This document shows positions 15,614-24,372 of a stretch of 39,907 nucleotides of DNA, in pieces. Source of the DNA: Desulfobacteraceae bacterium (lineage in GTDB: Bacteria > Desulfobacterota > DSM-4660 > Desulfatiglandales > Desulfatiglandaceae); assembly GCA_030613055.1 (NCBI GenBank), contig JAUWMR010000036.1, forward strand, positions 1 through 39,907, written 5' to 3'. Each line of letters begins with the position of its first letter. Position 1 is the stretch's first letter. Both the position numbers and the translations under genes were made by a program. The notes beneath the pieces are model-generated. The model did no database searches. It saw only the letters and a program-made list of their open reading frames with translations, and was not told the origin of the DNA.

Positions 15614-16879
15614 ATGAACAAGGCCGAGAGAACAGGAGAGATTATTCAGTGGGATGCCGATGGACGGCCAGTCGTTCCGGACGACCCGATCATCCCCTAC
15701 ATTGAAGGTGATGGGACAGGGCCGGATATCTGGGCTGCGGCCCGGCCCGTGTTTGATACAGCAATCACCCATGCCTATCAAAAGAACCGTCGTATCATCT
15801 GGCGCGAATTATTGGCCGGTGAAAAGGCCCTGTCCGTATACGGTCCGGGAACCCTTCTACCTGAGAAGTCCTTAGAAGATATCGCCCGGTACGGGATAGC
15901 CATTAAAGGCCCTTTGACCACGCCTGTAGGAGGGGGCTTCCGTTCGCTGAACGTAACCATAAGGCAAATGCTTGATTTATATGCATGCTTCCGACCTGTA
16001 CGTTATCTTTCAGGGGTCCCTTCGCCCATGCTTCACCCTGAACTGGTTAATATTGCTATTTTTAGGGAAAATACTGAAGATGTGTATGCCGGGGTGGAGT
16101 GGAAGGCGGGCTCACGGGAAGCCGGAGATATCATTGAATTTATCAACAAAAGGCTGAAGGCATCAGGAAGGCGACCAATCCATGAAAAAAGCGGAATTGG
16201 GATTAAGCCAATGAGTGAATTTAATACCCGTCGTCTGGTGCGCCGGGCAGTCCAATATGCCCTGGAAAACGGGTATCAAAGCGTCACTCTTGTTCATAAA
16301 GGCAATATCATGAAATATACTGAGGGGGCGTTTAGAGACTGGGGCTATCAGGTAGCCCGGGAGGAATTTTCAGAGCAAACAGTAACTGAGGCCGAATTAC
16401 ACGAAAAATATAAGGGAGAGATCCCTGAGGGTCGTATTGTTGTAAAGGATCGCATTGCCGATGCTATGTTCCAGCAGCTATTGCTACGGCCGGAAGATTA
16501 CGGTGTCATCGCCACACCGAATCTGAATGGAGATTATTTATCCGATGCGGCGGCAGCCCAGGTGGGAGGCCTCGGCATGGCCCCCGGCGCCAATATAGGC
16601 GACCGGTGCGCGCTTTTCGAGGCCACACACGGCACGGCCCCCAAATACGCCGGTCTGGACAAAATAAATCCCGGCTCACTTATCTTATCCGGCGCGGAAA
16701 TGCTCCGGTTTATGCGTTGGACAGAGGCTGCCGACCTGATCGTTGAGGCATTAATCAAAACCGTCTCCCAGGAAATCGTAACCTATGACCTTGCCCGGCA
16801 GATGAAAGGCGCGAGGGAAGTCAGATGCTCGGAGTTTGGCGCCGCCATTGTAGAAAATATTAAAAAACTGGCAGGCTAA
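15614..16879 (+). CDS. icd: Isocitrate dehydrogenase, NADP-dependent
   Basis: The 421-residue enzyme decarboxylates isocitrate to 2-oxoglutarate, forming NADPH. Substrate residues lie in [13 protein letters not shown] (106-118), with Ser111 at the position phosphorylated in the E. coli enzyme; ENTEDVYAG at 152-160 carries the active-site Tyr158. Lys344 and Tyr345 in HGTAPKYAG are the residues that select NADP over NAD. It follows acn after the inserted element and was probably co-transcribed with it before the insertion. No aceK-like kinase gene is present in the window. Confidence 0.95.
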   Translation: MNKAERTGEIIQWDADGRPVVPDDPIIPYIEGDGTGPDIWAAARPVFDTAITHAYQKNRRIIWRELLAGEKALSVYGPGTLLPEKSLEDIARYGIAIKGPLTTPVGGGFRSLNVTIRQMLDLYACFRPVRYLSGVPSPMLHPELVNIAIFRENTEDVYAGVEWKAGSREAGDIIEFINKRLKASGRRPIHEKSGIGIKPMSEFNTRRLVRRAVQYALENGYQSVTLVHKGNIMKYTEGAFRDWGYQVAREEFSEQTVTEAELHEKYKGEIPEGRIVVKDRIADAMFQQLLLRPEDYGVIATPNLNGDYLSDAAAAQVGGLGMAPGANIGDRCALFEATHGTAPKYAGLDKINPGSLILSGAEMLRFMRWTEAADLIVEALIKTVSQEIVTYDLARQMKGAREVRCSEFGAAIVENIKKLAG

Positions 16880-16970
16880 AACCTAATCTTTGGCAGGACT
16901 TTTCGTAACTATTCGGGTTATCAGGTTCAAGGTTTACGCCTGTAGCATTTTTATTTATCATAACTATTGA

Positions 16971-17099
16971 CAGTCTCGCAAAAAGTCAAAATCACGTCAC
17001 TCCCGCGAAAGCGGGAGTCCATAATTATCTGAAATCACTGGATTCCTGCTTTCGCAGGAATGACAGATAAGGGAAAATACGACCTTTTACGAGTTCACC
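16971..17099. mobile_element. MITE-like element, copy 2
   Basis: The left end is CAGTCTCGCAAAAAGTC and the right end is CCTTTTACGAGTTCACC. Internal hairpins are CTCCCGCGAAAGCGGGAG and a related TTCCTGC/GCAGGAA arm pair. It is flanked by the perfect 8-bp duplication ACTATTGA (16963-16970 and 17100-17107). It lies in the icd-SH3 gene gap, ending 20 bp before the SH3 gene's start codon. Confidence 0.78.
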
Positions 17100-17119
17100 A
17101 CTATTGAAACGATACATAA

Positions 17120-18259
17120 ATGGAAGTCCTACATAGTAATAGCGTGTTGGCAATAAAAGCCGTTGCTTTTTTGGGGACCATTACGCTCTTTTTAGTTCCT
17201 TCTTATGGTCCCTGCTCACCCCGTGGGTTTTCAACAGTTACTCACACCGGCACACACACGCCGGATCATTCCCTGGAAATACGAATTGAAAATGAAATAT
17301 CCTCAAGAGATTGGCGCAGGGTTCTTGCACGAAATGATTCTCCTGTGTTTCAAAACTTAGGCGAACAGAACACACCTGTTTCACAAAACCCTGCTACAGA
17401 GGAAAACAGCAAGCAGTTCGGTGTCAGGGGAGTCATAACTACTCCTGTCGGCAACATATATTCAAGGCCCACAACAGGATCATCAATACTGGAAAAGCTG
17501 AATCAGGGAAATGCAGTCACGTTAGTCAGGAAAAAAGGAGAATGGTATGTTGTAATGCTTTATGACGGGCTTATGGGCTGGGCACATGAAGATATTTTTG
17601 CAGAAAGAGACAATGCTTTTAAACCCGGTGAAATTGCCCTGGAGGGGGAAGAAAGGGACTTTTCGCATCTTAAAGATCCCTTTCAACATCCTTCAGTGAC
17701 CGGAGATAAACTCACACTTACGGTCGATGCTGGCCGTGTCCGCGATAAGCCGTCTATTGACTCTAACGTCAAATTCAGGCTGAAACGGGGAGACACCATA
17801 TCCATTCTGGATACAAACGGGGATTGGCTCTTTTTAGTTCTTGAGGATGGAAGACAGGGCTGGGCCCATGAAAGCCTCTTTTGCGCGCCTGAACAGGCCA
17901 CTGCACCGGCCACGGCAGAGCTAAAGAAGATAGAGGATGTTAGATTCGCAACAACACCGGAAGGTAAAGACAAGGTTGTTTTTTTTCTCAATGGCAATTA
18001 TCCGCCTCAGACCTTTGCTATTGAGGAAGACAGGCCGAGGGTGGTCTGCGATTTTTTTGACACGCACCTTGGAACGGGAATAGACCGGAACATGAAAGTT
18101 AACGGCAACGTTGTCAGGCAGATCAGGATTGGAGTCCACAAGGGAGTTGGGTCCAAGGTGAGGGTCGTGCTGGATCTCGTACCCCGTGAAGATCATCATT
18201 CCAGAGTCCGGCAAATGTTTATCAAAGACAAAAATATTTTCACATTAGTGTTAGAGTAG
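17120..18259 (+). CDS. Exported protein with two SH3b domains and a C-terminal AMIN-like domain
   Basis: The 379-residue protein has an N-terminal hydrophobic segment (about 9-28) consistent with a signal peptide or anchor, then a low-complexity linker. Two bacterial SH3 domains lie at about 101-162 and 199-256; both carry the GW-AHE motif (LMGWAHEDIF and RQGWAHESLF). A C-terminal AMIN-like beta domain (about 268-379) ends in VRVVLDLVPRE. SH3b and AMIN domains bind peptidoglycan, so a periplasmic wall-associated role is likely; no amidase domain is fused. It sits just downstream of MITE copy 2 and converges on eno with a 12-bp gap. The start is poorly supported because no strong ribosome-binding site is seen. 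Confidence 0.8.
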   Translation: MEVLHSNSVLAIKAVAFLGTITLFLVPSYGPCSPRGFSTVTHTGTHTPDHSLEIRIENEISSRDWRRVLARNDSPVFQNLGEQNTPVSQNPATEENSKQFGVRGVITTPVGNIYSRPTTGSSILEKLNQGNAVTLVRKKGEWYVVMLYDGLMGWAHEDIFAERDNAFKPGEIALEGEERDFSHLKDPFQHPSVTGDKLTLTVDAGRVRDKPSIDSNVKFRLKRGDTISILDTNGDWLFLVLEDGRQGWAHESLFCAPEQATAPATAELKKIEDVRFATTPEGKDKVVFFLNGNYPPQTFAIEEDRPRVVCDFFDTHLGTGIDRNMKVNGNVVRQIRIGVHKGVGSKVRVVLDLVPREDHHSRVRQMFIKDKNIFTLVLE

Positions 18260-18270
18260 GTCCATCATAC

Positions 18271-19632
<1,362 letters not shown>

Positions 19633-19666
19633 TTAGCTCCTTTAAAAGAGGAATTGTACCCATTAC

Positions 19667-20578
19667 TCATGCCGTGATTATCGCTTTTGACGCCTCAAGA
19701 ATCCTTTCAATGAGATGCGTACCTGCGTTCCTGTTTTCCATTACCTTTACGCGCGGCCCGGGAGGTTTCCACTGGCGAATATCTGTTCCTTTAAAAAGGG
19801 CAATGGTAGGCACACCTGACATTGCTGATAAGTGGGTAATGCCGCTGTCGTGCCCGATGTACACTGCCGATTCTCTTAAAAGGTCCATGAGGGCCTCTTT
19901 ATCAGGGTAAAAAATGATCTTGGCTCCGGCGTTTTCCCTGTCTTTTTTAAAGAATGGGCACAGGTGTTCTTCTGCCGGACCCAAAAGAATAGTCTTTCTT
20001 AGCCCTTTATAGGCGCTTTCCCGGCCAAGCCTTTCAATCAACCTCAACCAGAAATCAGGAGGGTGGTTCTTTTGAGGATCGCCTGAGCCCGGATGAAACA
20101 AGATTCTGTCTCGATCAATTGAGCGGTATGTGTCCCCGAAAATAACACCGGCTAACGCTTTTTCCAAGGCTCTTTCAGGGTCAACAGGAAGCCCTGCCGA
20201 TTTCAGGCACCCTGCAATATAGCGGGCTACATGGATCTCTTCCCCTTCAGGCGGAAATGAATGGAAAACATACACCGGAACATGAGGGAAAAATATCTTC
20301 AGATTCTTGCGGATGCGGCCATCTTCATCCCTGAAAAAGGCTACTGCAAGGTCTGTTTTGGATACGGGCAGACCCCGGCCATCCTGTGTCTCCATAAAAA
20401 GCCTGTGCCATCCGGTACTTTCAAGATCCAGGGCACGGTGAACAAAATCCCGGACAAAATAAAGGCCTGGATGCCTTCCCGCGAAAATAACATCTACCTT
20501 TCCTGCAAGGTCAACAAGGCCGGGTAAAGCCATGAGTGTGTCTCCCATGGCCCCCGGTCGAATAATCAGGGTGTTCAA
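19667..20578 (-). CDS. Glycosyltransferase family 9 (heptosyltransferase-like)
   Basis: The 303-residue protein opens with LIIRPGAMGDTLMALPGL, the conserved GT9 N-terminal motif that binds the acceptor and nucleotide sugar. It also has ILFHPGSGDPQKNHP near residue 160 and the donor-binding block YIGHDSGITHLSAMSGVPTI in the C-terminal half. GT9 enzymes add ADP-heptose to the lipopolysaccharide inner core at the cytoplasmic face. Sequence alone does not show which transferase this is, and no other core genes are adjacent. The start codon is TTG, with AAGGAG upstream, 9 bp after the cupin gene, so the two are probably co-transcribed. Confidence 0.88.
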   Translation of the reverse strand: MNTLIIRPGAMGDTLMALPGLVDLAGKVDVIFAGRHPGLYFVRDFVHRALDLESTGWHRLFMETQDGRGLPVSKTDLAVAFFRDEDGRIRKNLKIFFPHVPVYVFHSFPPEGEEIHVARYIAGCLKSAGLPVDPERALEKALAGVIFGDTYRSIDRDRILFHPGSGDPQKNHPPDFWLRLIERLGRESAYKGLRKTILLGPAEEHLCPFFKKDRENAGAKIIFYPDKEALMDLLRESAVYIGHDSGITHLSAMSGVPTIALFKGTDIRQWKPPGPRVKVMENRNAGTHLIERILEASKAIITA

Positions 20579-20587
20579 GGAAACTCC

Positions 20588-20929
20588 TTACCAGGCAGGG
20601 GATGCAACCACTAAAATGACAAGGTCCTTATCGCCGTCATTTAGAAGGCTGTGACGGGAACCGGTTGGTATCCACGTGGCATCCCCCGGTCCCACCTGTC
20701 TTGACTCATCGTCTACATGCATTTCACCCGTTCCGTTCAGGACAAAATAGATCTCTTCCATGGGATCAATATGGGCCTCGATCTCTCTTCCCGGAGCTAA
20801 GGTGGCTATTGCCAAAAAACCTATCTCTTTTAATGTCCTGCGGTCCAGGAACATTTGCGCGATGGCCCCGCCGTGGGCAAGGTATGTGGTTTCCAGGACC
20901 TCCCTGTCTTTGACATTTCTCGTGATCAT
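20588..20929 (-). CDS. Small cupin-domain protein
   Basis: The 113-residue protein is a single cupin barrel. Motif 1 is REIEAHIDPMEEIYFVLNGTG (about 48-68), with His53 and a Glu as likely metal ligands; motif 2 is PGDATWIPTGSRHSLLN (81-97), with His93. One motif-1 His is replaced (HxD rather than HxH), so the metal site may be altered. Small cupins of this kind act as isomerases, dioxygenases or metabolite sensors, and nothing here selects among these. A strong AAGGAG ribosome-binding site precedes the ATG. It is first in a minus-strand run with the GT9 gene and possibly eno. Confidence 0.85.
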   Translation of the reverse strand: MITRNVKDREVLETTYLAHGGAIAQMFLDRRTLKEIGFLAIATLAPGREIEAHIDPMEEIYFVLNGTGEMHVDDESRQVGPGDATWIPTGSRHSLLNDGDKDLVILVVASPAW

Positions 20930-21010
20930 GAATCAAACTCCTTTTTTATGATTTTATTTCATCTTGATTCAAAATAGTATAAAGGTTTATAGTTAACGCT
21001 CAAAAGTTGA

Positions 21011-21141
21011 CAAACTCGTAAAAAGTCAGAAAGGACCCGGTTTCGTCATTCCCGCGAAGGCGGGAATCCAGTAAAATCAGCCGCTTCTGGACTCCCGCCT
21101 TCGCGGGAGTGACGGCCTTGGAGACTTTTTACGAATGCATC
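21011..21141. mobile_element. MITE-like element, copy 3
   Basis: The left end is CAAACTCGTAAAAAGTC and the right end is GACTTTTTACGAATGCATC. Two internal hairpins are of the ATTCCCGCG/CGCGGGAAT type. The flanks repeat AAAGTTG (21003-21009 and 21142-21148) with the next base differing, consistent with an older 8-bp duplication. It lies in the divergent cupin-pgk gap. Confidence 0.75.
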
Positions 21142-21219
21142 AAAGTTGGTGTAGGAGCGGATTTATTGAGAAGACATTTTTAACTCCGGTAATGTAATCT
21201 AAAACTCGGAGGCTGACAA

Positions 21220-22527
21220 ATGGAAAATGACGGATTGGATCGACGCTTGAGAAGAATTCAACAGGCTGATATGAAAGACAGGGTTGTCCTTGTCAGGGTA
21301 GACCATAACGTTGTCAAGAAAGGCATTATCAGCGACCCTTACCGCATTGATGCAACTCTTGGGACGCTTTATGCTATTGCCGAAAAAGGGGGTAGGCCGG
21401 TACTCATGACCCATGTGGGCAGACCCAGAGATAAAAAGACCGGAAAAATTAAATGCCACAAAGAGGAATCCATCAGGGTAATCGTCAGATATCTTCAGGA
21501 AAAATTGTCCATTAATATTCATGTGCAGGATTTCCCCATAGACCCTGATAACGGGATCATGCATTTAGATGAATCCATCAAACCGGCCCTTTACGATCTT
21601 AAACAGGGAAAAATCGGGATGATATATCTTCCCAATTCACGCTGGTTTTACGGGGAGCAAATAACCGGTCCTGAAAGGGATACTTTTGCGAGAGAGCTTG
21701 CCGGAATTGCAGATCTGTATGTGAATGATGCCTTTGGGTCTTATCGCGCCCATGCATCAACTTATGATATAGCAAAACTCCTGCCATCCTTTGCAGGTAT
21801 TTTACTCCAGAAGGAAATTAAAAACCTTTACAGCGTACTTAACCCTGACGGCCCCTTTGTGGCCGTCATTGCAGGGGCCAAATATGACACAAAAATAGGC
21901 CCTGTTAAGGCCCTTTACAATAAAGTGGATCATTTGATCCTTGGCGGGCTGATGTACAATGCATTTCTTGCAGCCAAATACGGCATCCGGATTACAGGGG
22001 TCTCTGAAGAAGACAGGGACCTTGCCATGGAACTGGTTGAGCAGGACAAAAATGAAAACAAGATCCTGGAAATGCCCTGTTTAGTAGAATCAGATACCAA
22101 GGATGGGAAGATTGAAGGACACTACAGAACCATCAAGATCGAAGAATTCGACGCAAAAAAAGAATACAAAAATATCCTGGATATTGATCCGAAATCACTT
22201 GAAGAACCTGAAGTCAAGGATATTATTGCTTCTTCCAGGACCATTTTTGTAAATGCGGTTATGGGACTGATGCCGCATTTTTTCGAAGGGTCCAGGGCAT
22301 TATATCACTTGATTGCCAAAAACAGGTACGCTCTTAAACTGTTTGGAGGTGGGGATACACTTCAGGAACTCAAAAATCTCTGCCCCGGCATCTACATGAC
22401 GGGCCTGGATGCCCCGGACACCTATTACTTCACGGGCGGGGGCAGCGTCCTGGCGGCCATTGAAAAAGGAAACCCGTATCACTTAGAACCTGTAGAAGTG
22501 CTGATGGATGAAGGATCTTTGCTTTAA
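21220..22527 (+). CDS. pgk: Phosphoglycerate kinase, divergent and long
   Basis: This 435-residue enzyme interconverts 1,3-bisphosphoglycerate plus ADP and 3-phosphoglycerate plus ATP. PGK landmarks are present but altered: LVRVDHN at 24-30 (normally RVDFN), THVGRP at 64-69 (normally SHLGRP), NDAFGSYRAHAST at 169-181, AGAKYDTKI at 218-226 (normally GGAKVSDKI), and glycine loops FGGGDT and TGGGS near the C-terminus. It is about 40 residues longer than typical bacterial PGK, with an extra insertion around 270-330. The start has CGGAGG. The PurN-like gene follows after 22 bp. It may be the main PGK or a specialised paralogue; the window shows no second copy. Confidence 0.87.
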   Translation: MENDGLDRRLRRIQQADMKDRVVLVRVDHNVVKKGIISDPYRIDATLGTLYAIAEKGGRPVLMTHVGRPRDKKTGKIKCHKEESIRVIVRYLQEKLSINIHVQDFPIDPDNGIMHLDESIKPALYDLKQGKIGMIYLPNSRWFYGEQITGPERDTFARELAGIADLYVNDAFGSYRAHASTYDIAKLLPSFAGILLQKEIKNLYSVLNPDGPFVAVIAGAKYDTKIGPVKALYNKVDHLILGGLMYNAFLAAKYGIRITGVSEEDRDLAMELVEQDKNENKILEMPCLVESDTKDGKIEGHYRTIKIEEFDAKKEYKNILDIDPKSLEEPEVKDIIASSRTIFVNAVMGLMPHFFEGSRALYHLIAKNRYALKLFGGGDTLQELKNLCPGIYMTGLDAPDTYYFTGGGSVLAAIEKGNPYHLEPVEVLMDEGSLL

Positions 22528-22549
22528 GATTGCAACATGAGGTTTTGGT

Positions 22550-23347
22550 ATGCACATAATTCCCATTTTTGACCCGGAAAAGGCCGGCCGGCCCATGCGG
22601 GTGGCTGCCTTTATGTCAGGATCGGGCACCAATATTGTGAAGTTGATAGAGCTTGAGAAGCGGTTGCAGGCCGATGAGGGGATATCGCCCTTTAAAGTCA
22701 CGTTTATATTCAGTGACAGGTCAGACGGGGTATGTGCTGGCGAGAAGATCGCACTTGATAATAGCCTGCCTTATTTCAGCTATGATATCAGGGCGTTTCA
22801 CCGCCTGCGGTCAATAAAGAGGACAGTCAGGGCAGTCGATGGATTAGCCGCCAGAAAAGAATATGACAGTATTGCTAAAAAACTTGTGGATGCATTTGAA
22901 ATTGATGTAATCGCCCTTGGTGGGTATATGAGTTATATTACCTTAAACCGGTGCCTCAATGTCCATCCTGCCGACCTCTCCATATGTTTACCTGATGGCC
23001 GCAGAAAATTCGTTGGGGACTATGCTGTTCGTGATGCCATCTCAGCAGGAGAAACCACGCTTTCGGCCTGTACCCTCTGGACGGATGAGGGCGTGGATAC
23101 TGGTCCCATTCTAATGGTTTCAAATCCGCTGCCTGTTGAATTGCCTGAACCCCTTGAAGTGCTGGCCGGAGATAACCGTAGATTTTTAAAAGTAGTGGAC
23201 GAACATCAGGCGCGACTCAAAGAAGTGGGCGACTGGAAGATCTTTCCGCGCAGCATTGAAATGATTGCCAGGGGTCGCTTCTCTCTTGATGAAAAAAAAT
23301 GCGTTTATGTTGATGGCCAGCCCGTTCCTGACGGTTACAGGGAATAA
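22550..23347 (+). CDS. PurN-like formyltransferase family protein
   Basis: The 265-residue protein has the formyltransferase fold of PurN: FMSGSGTNIVKLIEL (21-35) for the nucleotide-binding loop, IALGGYMSYI (121-130), and the catalytic Asn137, His139 and Asp183 (NVHP and VDTGPI). PurN itself transfers a formyl group from 10-formyl-tetrahydrofolate to glycinamide ribonucleotide. Here the usual HPSLLP continuation is changed to HPADLS, there is an extra 12-residue N-terminus, and insertions occur around 36-50 and 80-105, so the substrate may differ. It sits 22 bp behind pgk with no purine gene near, an unusual pairing for a purine enzyme. Confidence 0.75.
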   Translation: MHIIPIFDPEKAGRPMRVAAFMSGSGTNIVKLIELEKRLQADEGISPFKVTFIFSDRSDGVCAGEKIALDNSLPYFSYDIRAFHRLRSIKRTVRAVDGLAARKEYDSIAKKLVDAFEIDVIALGGYMSYITLNRCLNVHPADLSICLPDGRRKFVGDYAVRDAISAGETTLSACTLWTDEGVDTGPILMVSNPLPVELPEPLEVLAGDNRRFLKVVDEHQARLKEVGDWKIFPRSIEMIARGRFSLDEKKCVYVDGQPVPDGYRE

Positions 23348-23362
23348 GGTAAAAAATCTAAT

Positions 23363-23836
23363 TCAGGCAAGAAGACTGCCCCAGTCAATTGACTTGAAGG
23401 TCCTGTGCAGAAAATGATCATCATCAACAACATTGAAGGAAAGGTTGGCAAAGCATTTCCTTGCAACAGGCTCTATCTCCGCTAAAGGGATTACATCATC
23501 AGCACTTCCGTGGTAAACCCAGACCGGAATGGTAACTGTTCTGTTTTTGTACGGTGTAAACTCCATCAGGTTTATGGCCGGAGCAAGTAGAGTCAATTTT
23601 TCCACCCGGGACTGGTTTTCCATGGCAAACAGTGTTCCCATCAATCCACCGAAACTGGATCCTACAATCCTGATGCCTGATTTGCCGGAAAGAGTACCCT
23701 TAAGCTTTTTCATTCTTTCCTGGAGATCACCTGTAAAAGTGGGGATAATCATATCAGGATATCTCTCCCTGAAAAAGACAGACTTAGTACCCTGATTGCT
23801 GCTATCCAGACCGTGTATGAAAATTCGTACCGTCAT
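23363..23836 (-). CDS. Small alpha/beta hydrolase (YqiA-like esterase)
   Basis: The 157-residue protein is a minimal alpha/beta hydrolase. It has an N-terminal IFIHGLDSS oxyanion region (5-13), the nucleophile elbow G-S-S61-F-G at 59-63, an acid residue around Asp113/Asp114 in YHGSADDVIP, and catalytic His141 in DDDHFLH. It lacks a large cap domain, like YqiA-type esterases. The substrate is unknown. It starts 6 bp after the greA stop, so it is translationally linked to it. Its stop is 15 bp from the convergent PurN-like gene. Confidence 0.85.
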   Translation of the reverse strand: MTVRIFIHGLDSSNQGTKSVFFRERYPDMIIPTFTGDLQERMKKLKGTLSGKSGIRIVGSSFGGLMGTLFAMENQSRVEKLTLLAPAINLMEFTPYKNRTVTIPVWVYHGSADDVIPLAEIEPVARKCFANLSFNVVDDDHFLHRTFKSIDWGSLLA

Positions 23837-23842
23837 TTTTTA

Positions 23843-24310
23843 CTATCGGATTTCAACAATTTCATATTCAATAATTCCACCAGGCGTTTTGGCATTTACC
23901 TCATCGCCCTCTTCTTTGCCTATCAATGCCTGTCCTAAAGGTGATGTCACGGATATCCTGCCGTTTTCAGGATCGGACTCATAAGGCCCTAACAGTTGAT
24001 AAGAGACTTCCTCATCTGTCTGAAGGTTGAACAGTAATACTGTGCGTCCAAACACAACTCGATCTGTAGGTCCATCTTCCACGTCAATGATTTCCGACTG
24101 GGAGATGACGGACTTCAATTCATCAATCCTGCCGGCTATAAAAGACTGCTTTTCCTTGGCGGCATGATATTCGGCATTTTCACTGATATCACCGTGACTC
24201 CGAGCCTCTTCTATGGCCCGGATGTTTGCGGGCCTTTCAACCCGTTCAAGGTTCTTCAGTTCTTTTCTTAGTTTTTCAAGCCCCTCTTTTGTAAAAGGAA
24301 TTTTGTCCAT
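23843..24310 (-). CDS. greA: Transcription elongation factor GreA
   Basis: The 155-residue GreA rescues backtracked RNA polymerase by stimulating transcript cleavage. The N-terminal coiled coil (about 5-75) carries the tip acidic motif in GDISENAEYHAAKE, and a C-terminal FKBP-like domain ends in TPGGIIEYEIVEI. I place the start at the ATG at 24308-24310, which has GGAG 9 bp upstream and gives MDKIPFTKEGLEKL. A longer frame to 24337 would use TTG and add 9 unconserved residues. It lies 62 bp after feoB and immediately before the hydrolase. Confidence 0.95.
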   Translation of the reverse strand: MDKIPFTKEGLEKLRKELKNLERVERPANIRAIEEARSHGDISENAEYHAAKEKQSFIAGRIDELKSVISQSEIIDVEDGPTDRVVFGRTVLLFNLQTDEEVSYQLLGPYESDPENGRISVTSPLGQALIGKEEGDEVNAKTPGGIIEYEIVEIR

Positions 24311-24372
24311 ATCTTTATACTCCGACTGAAAAAGCAAAAAAATTATCGGGAAGGGATATACGCCACCCGTTG

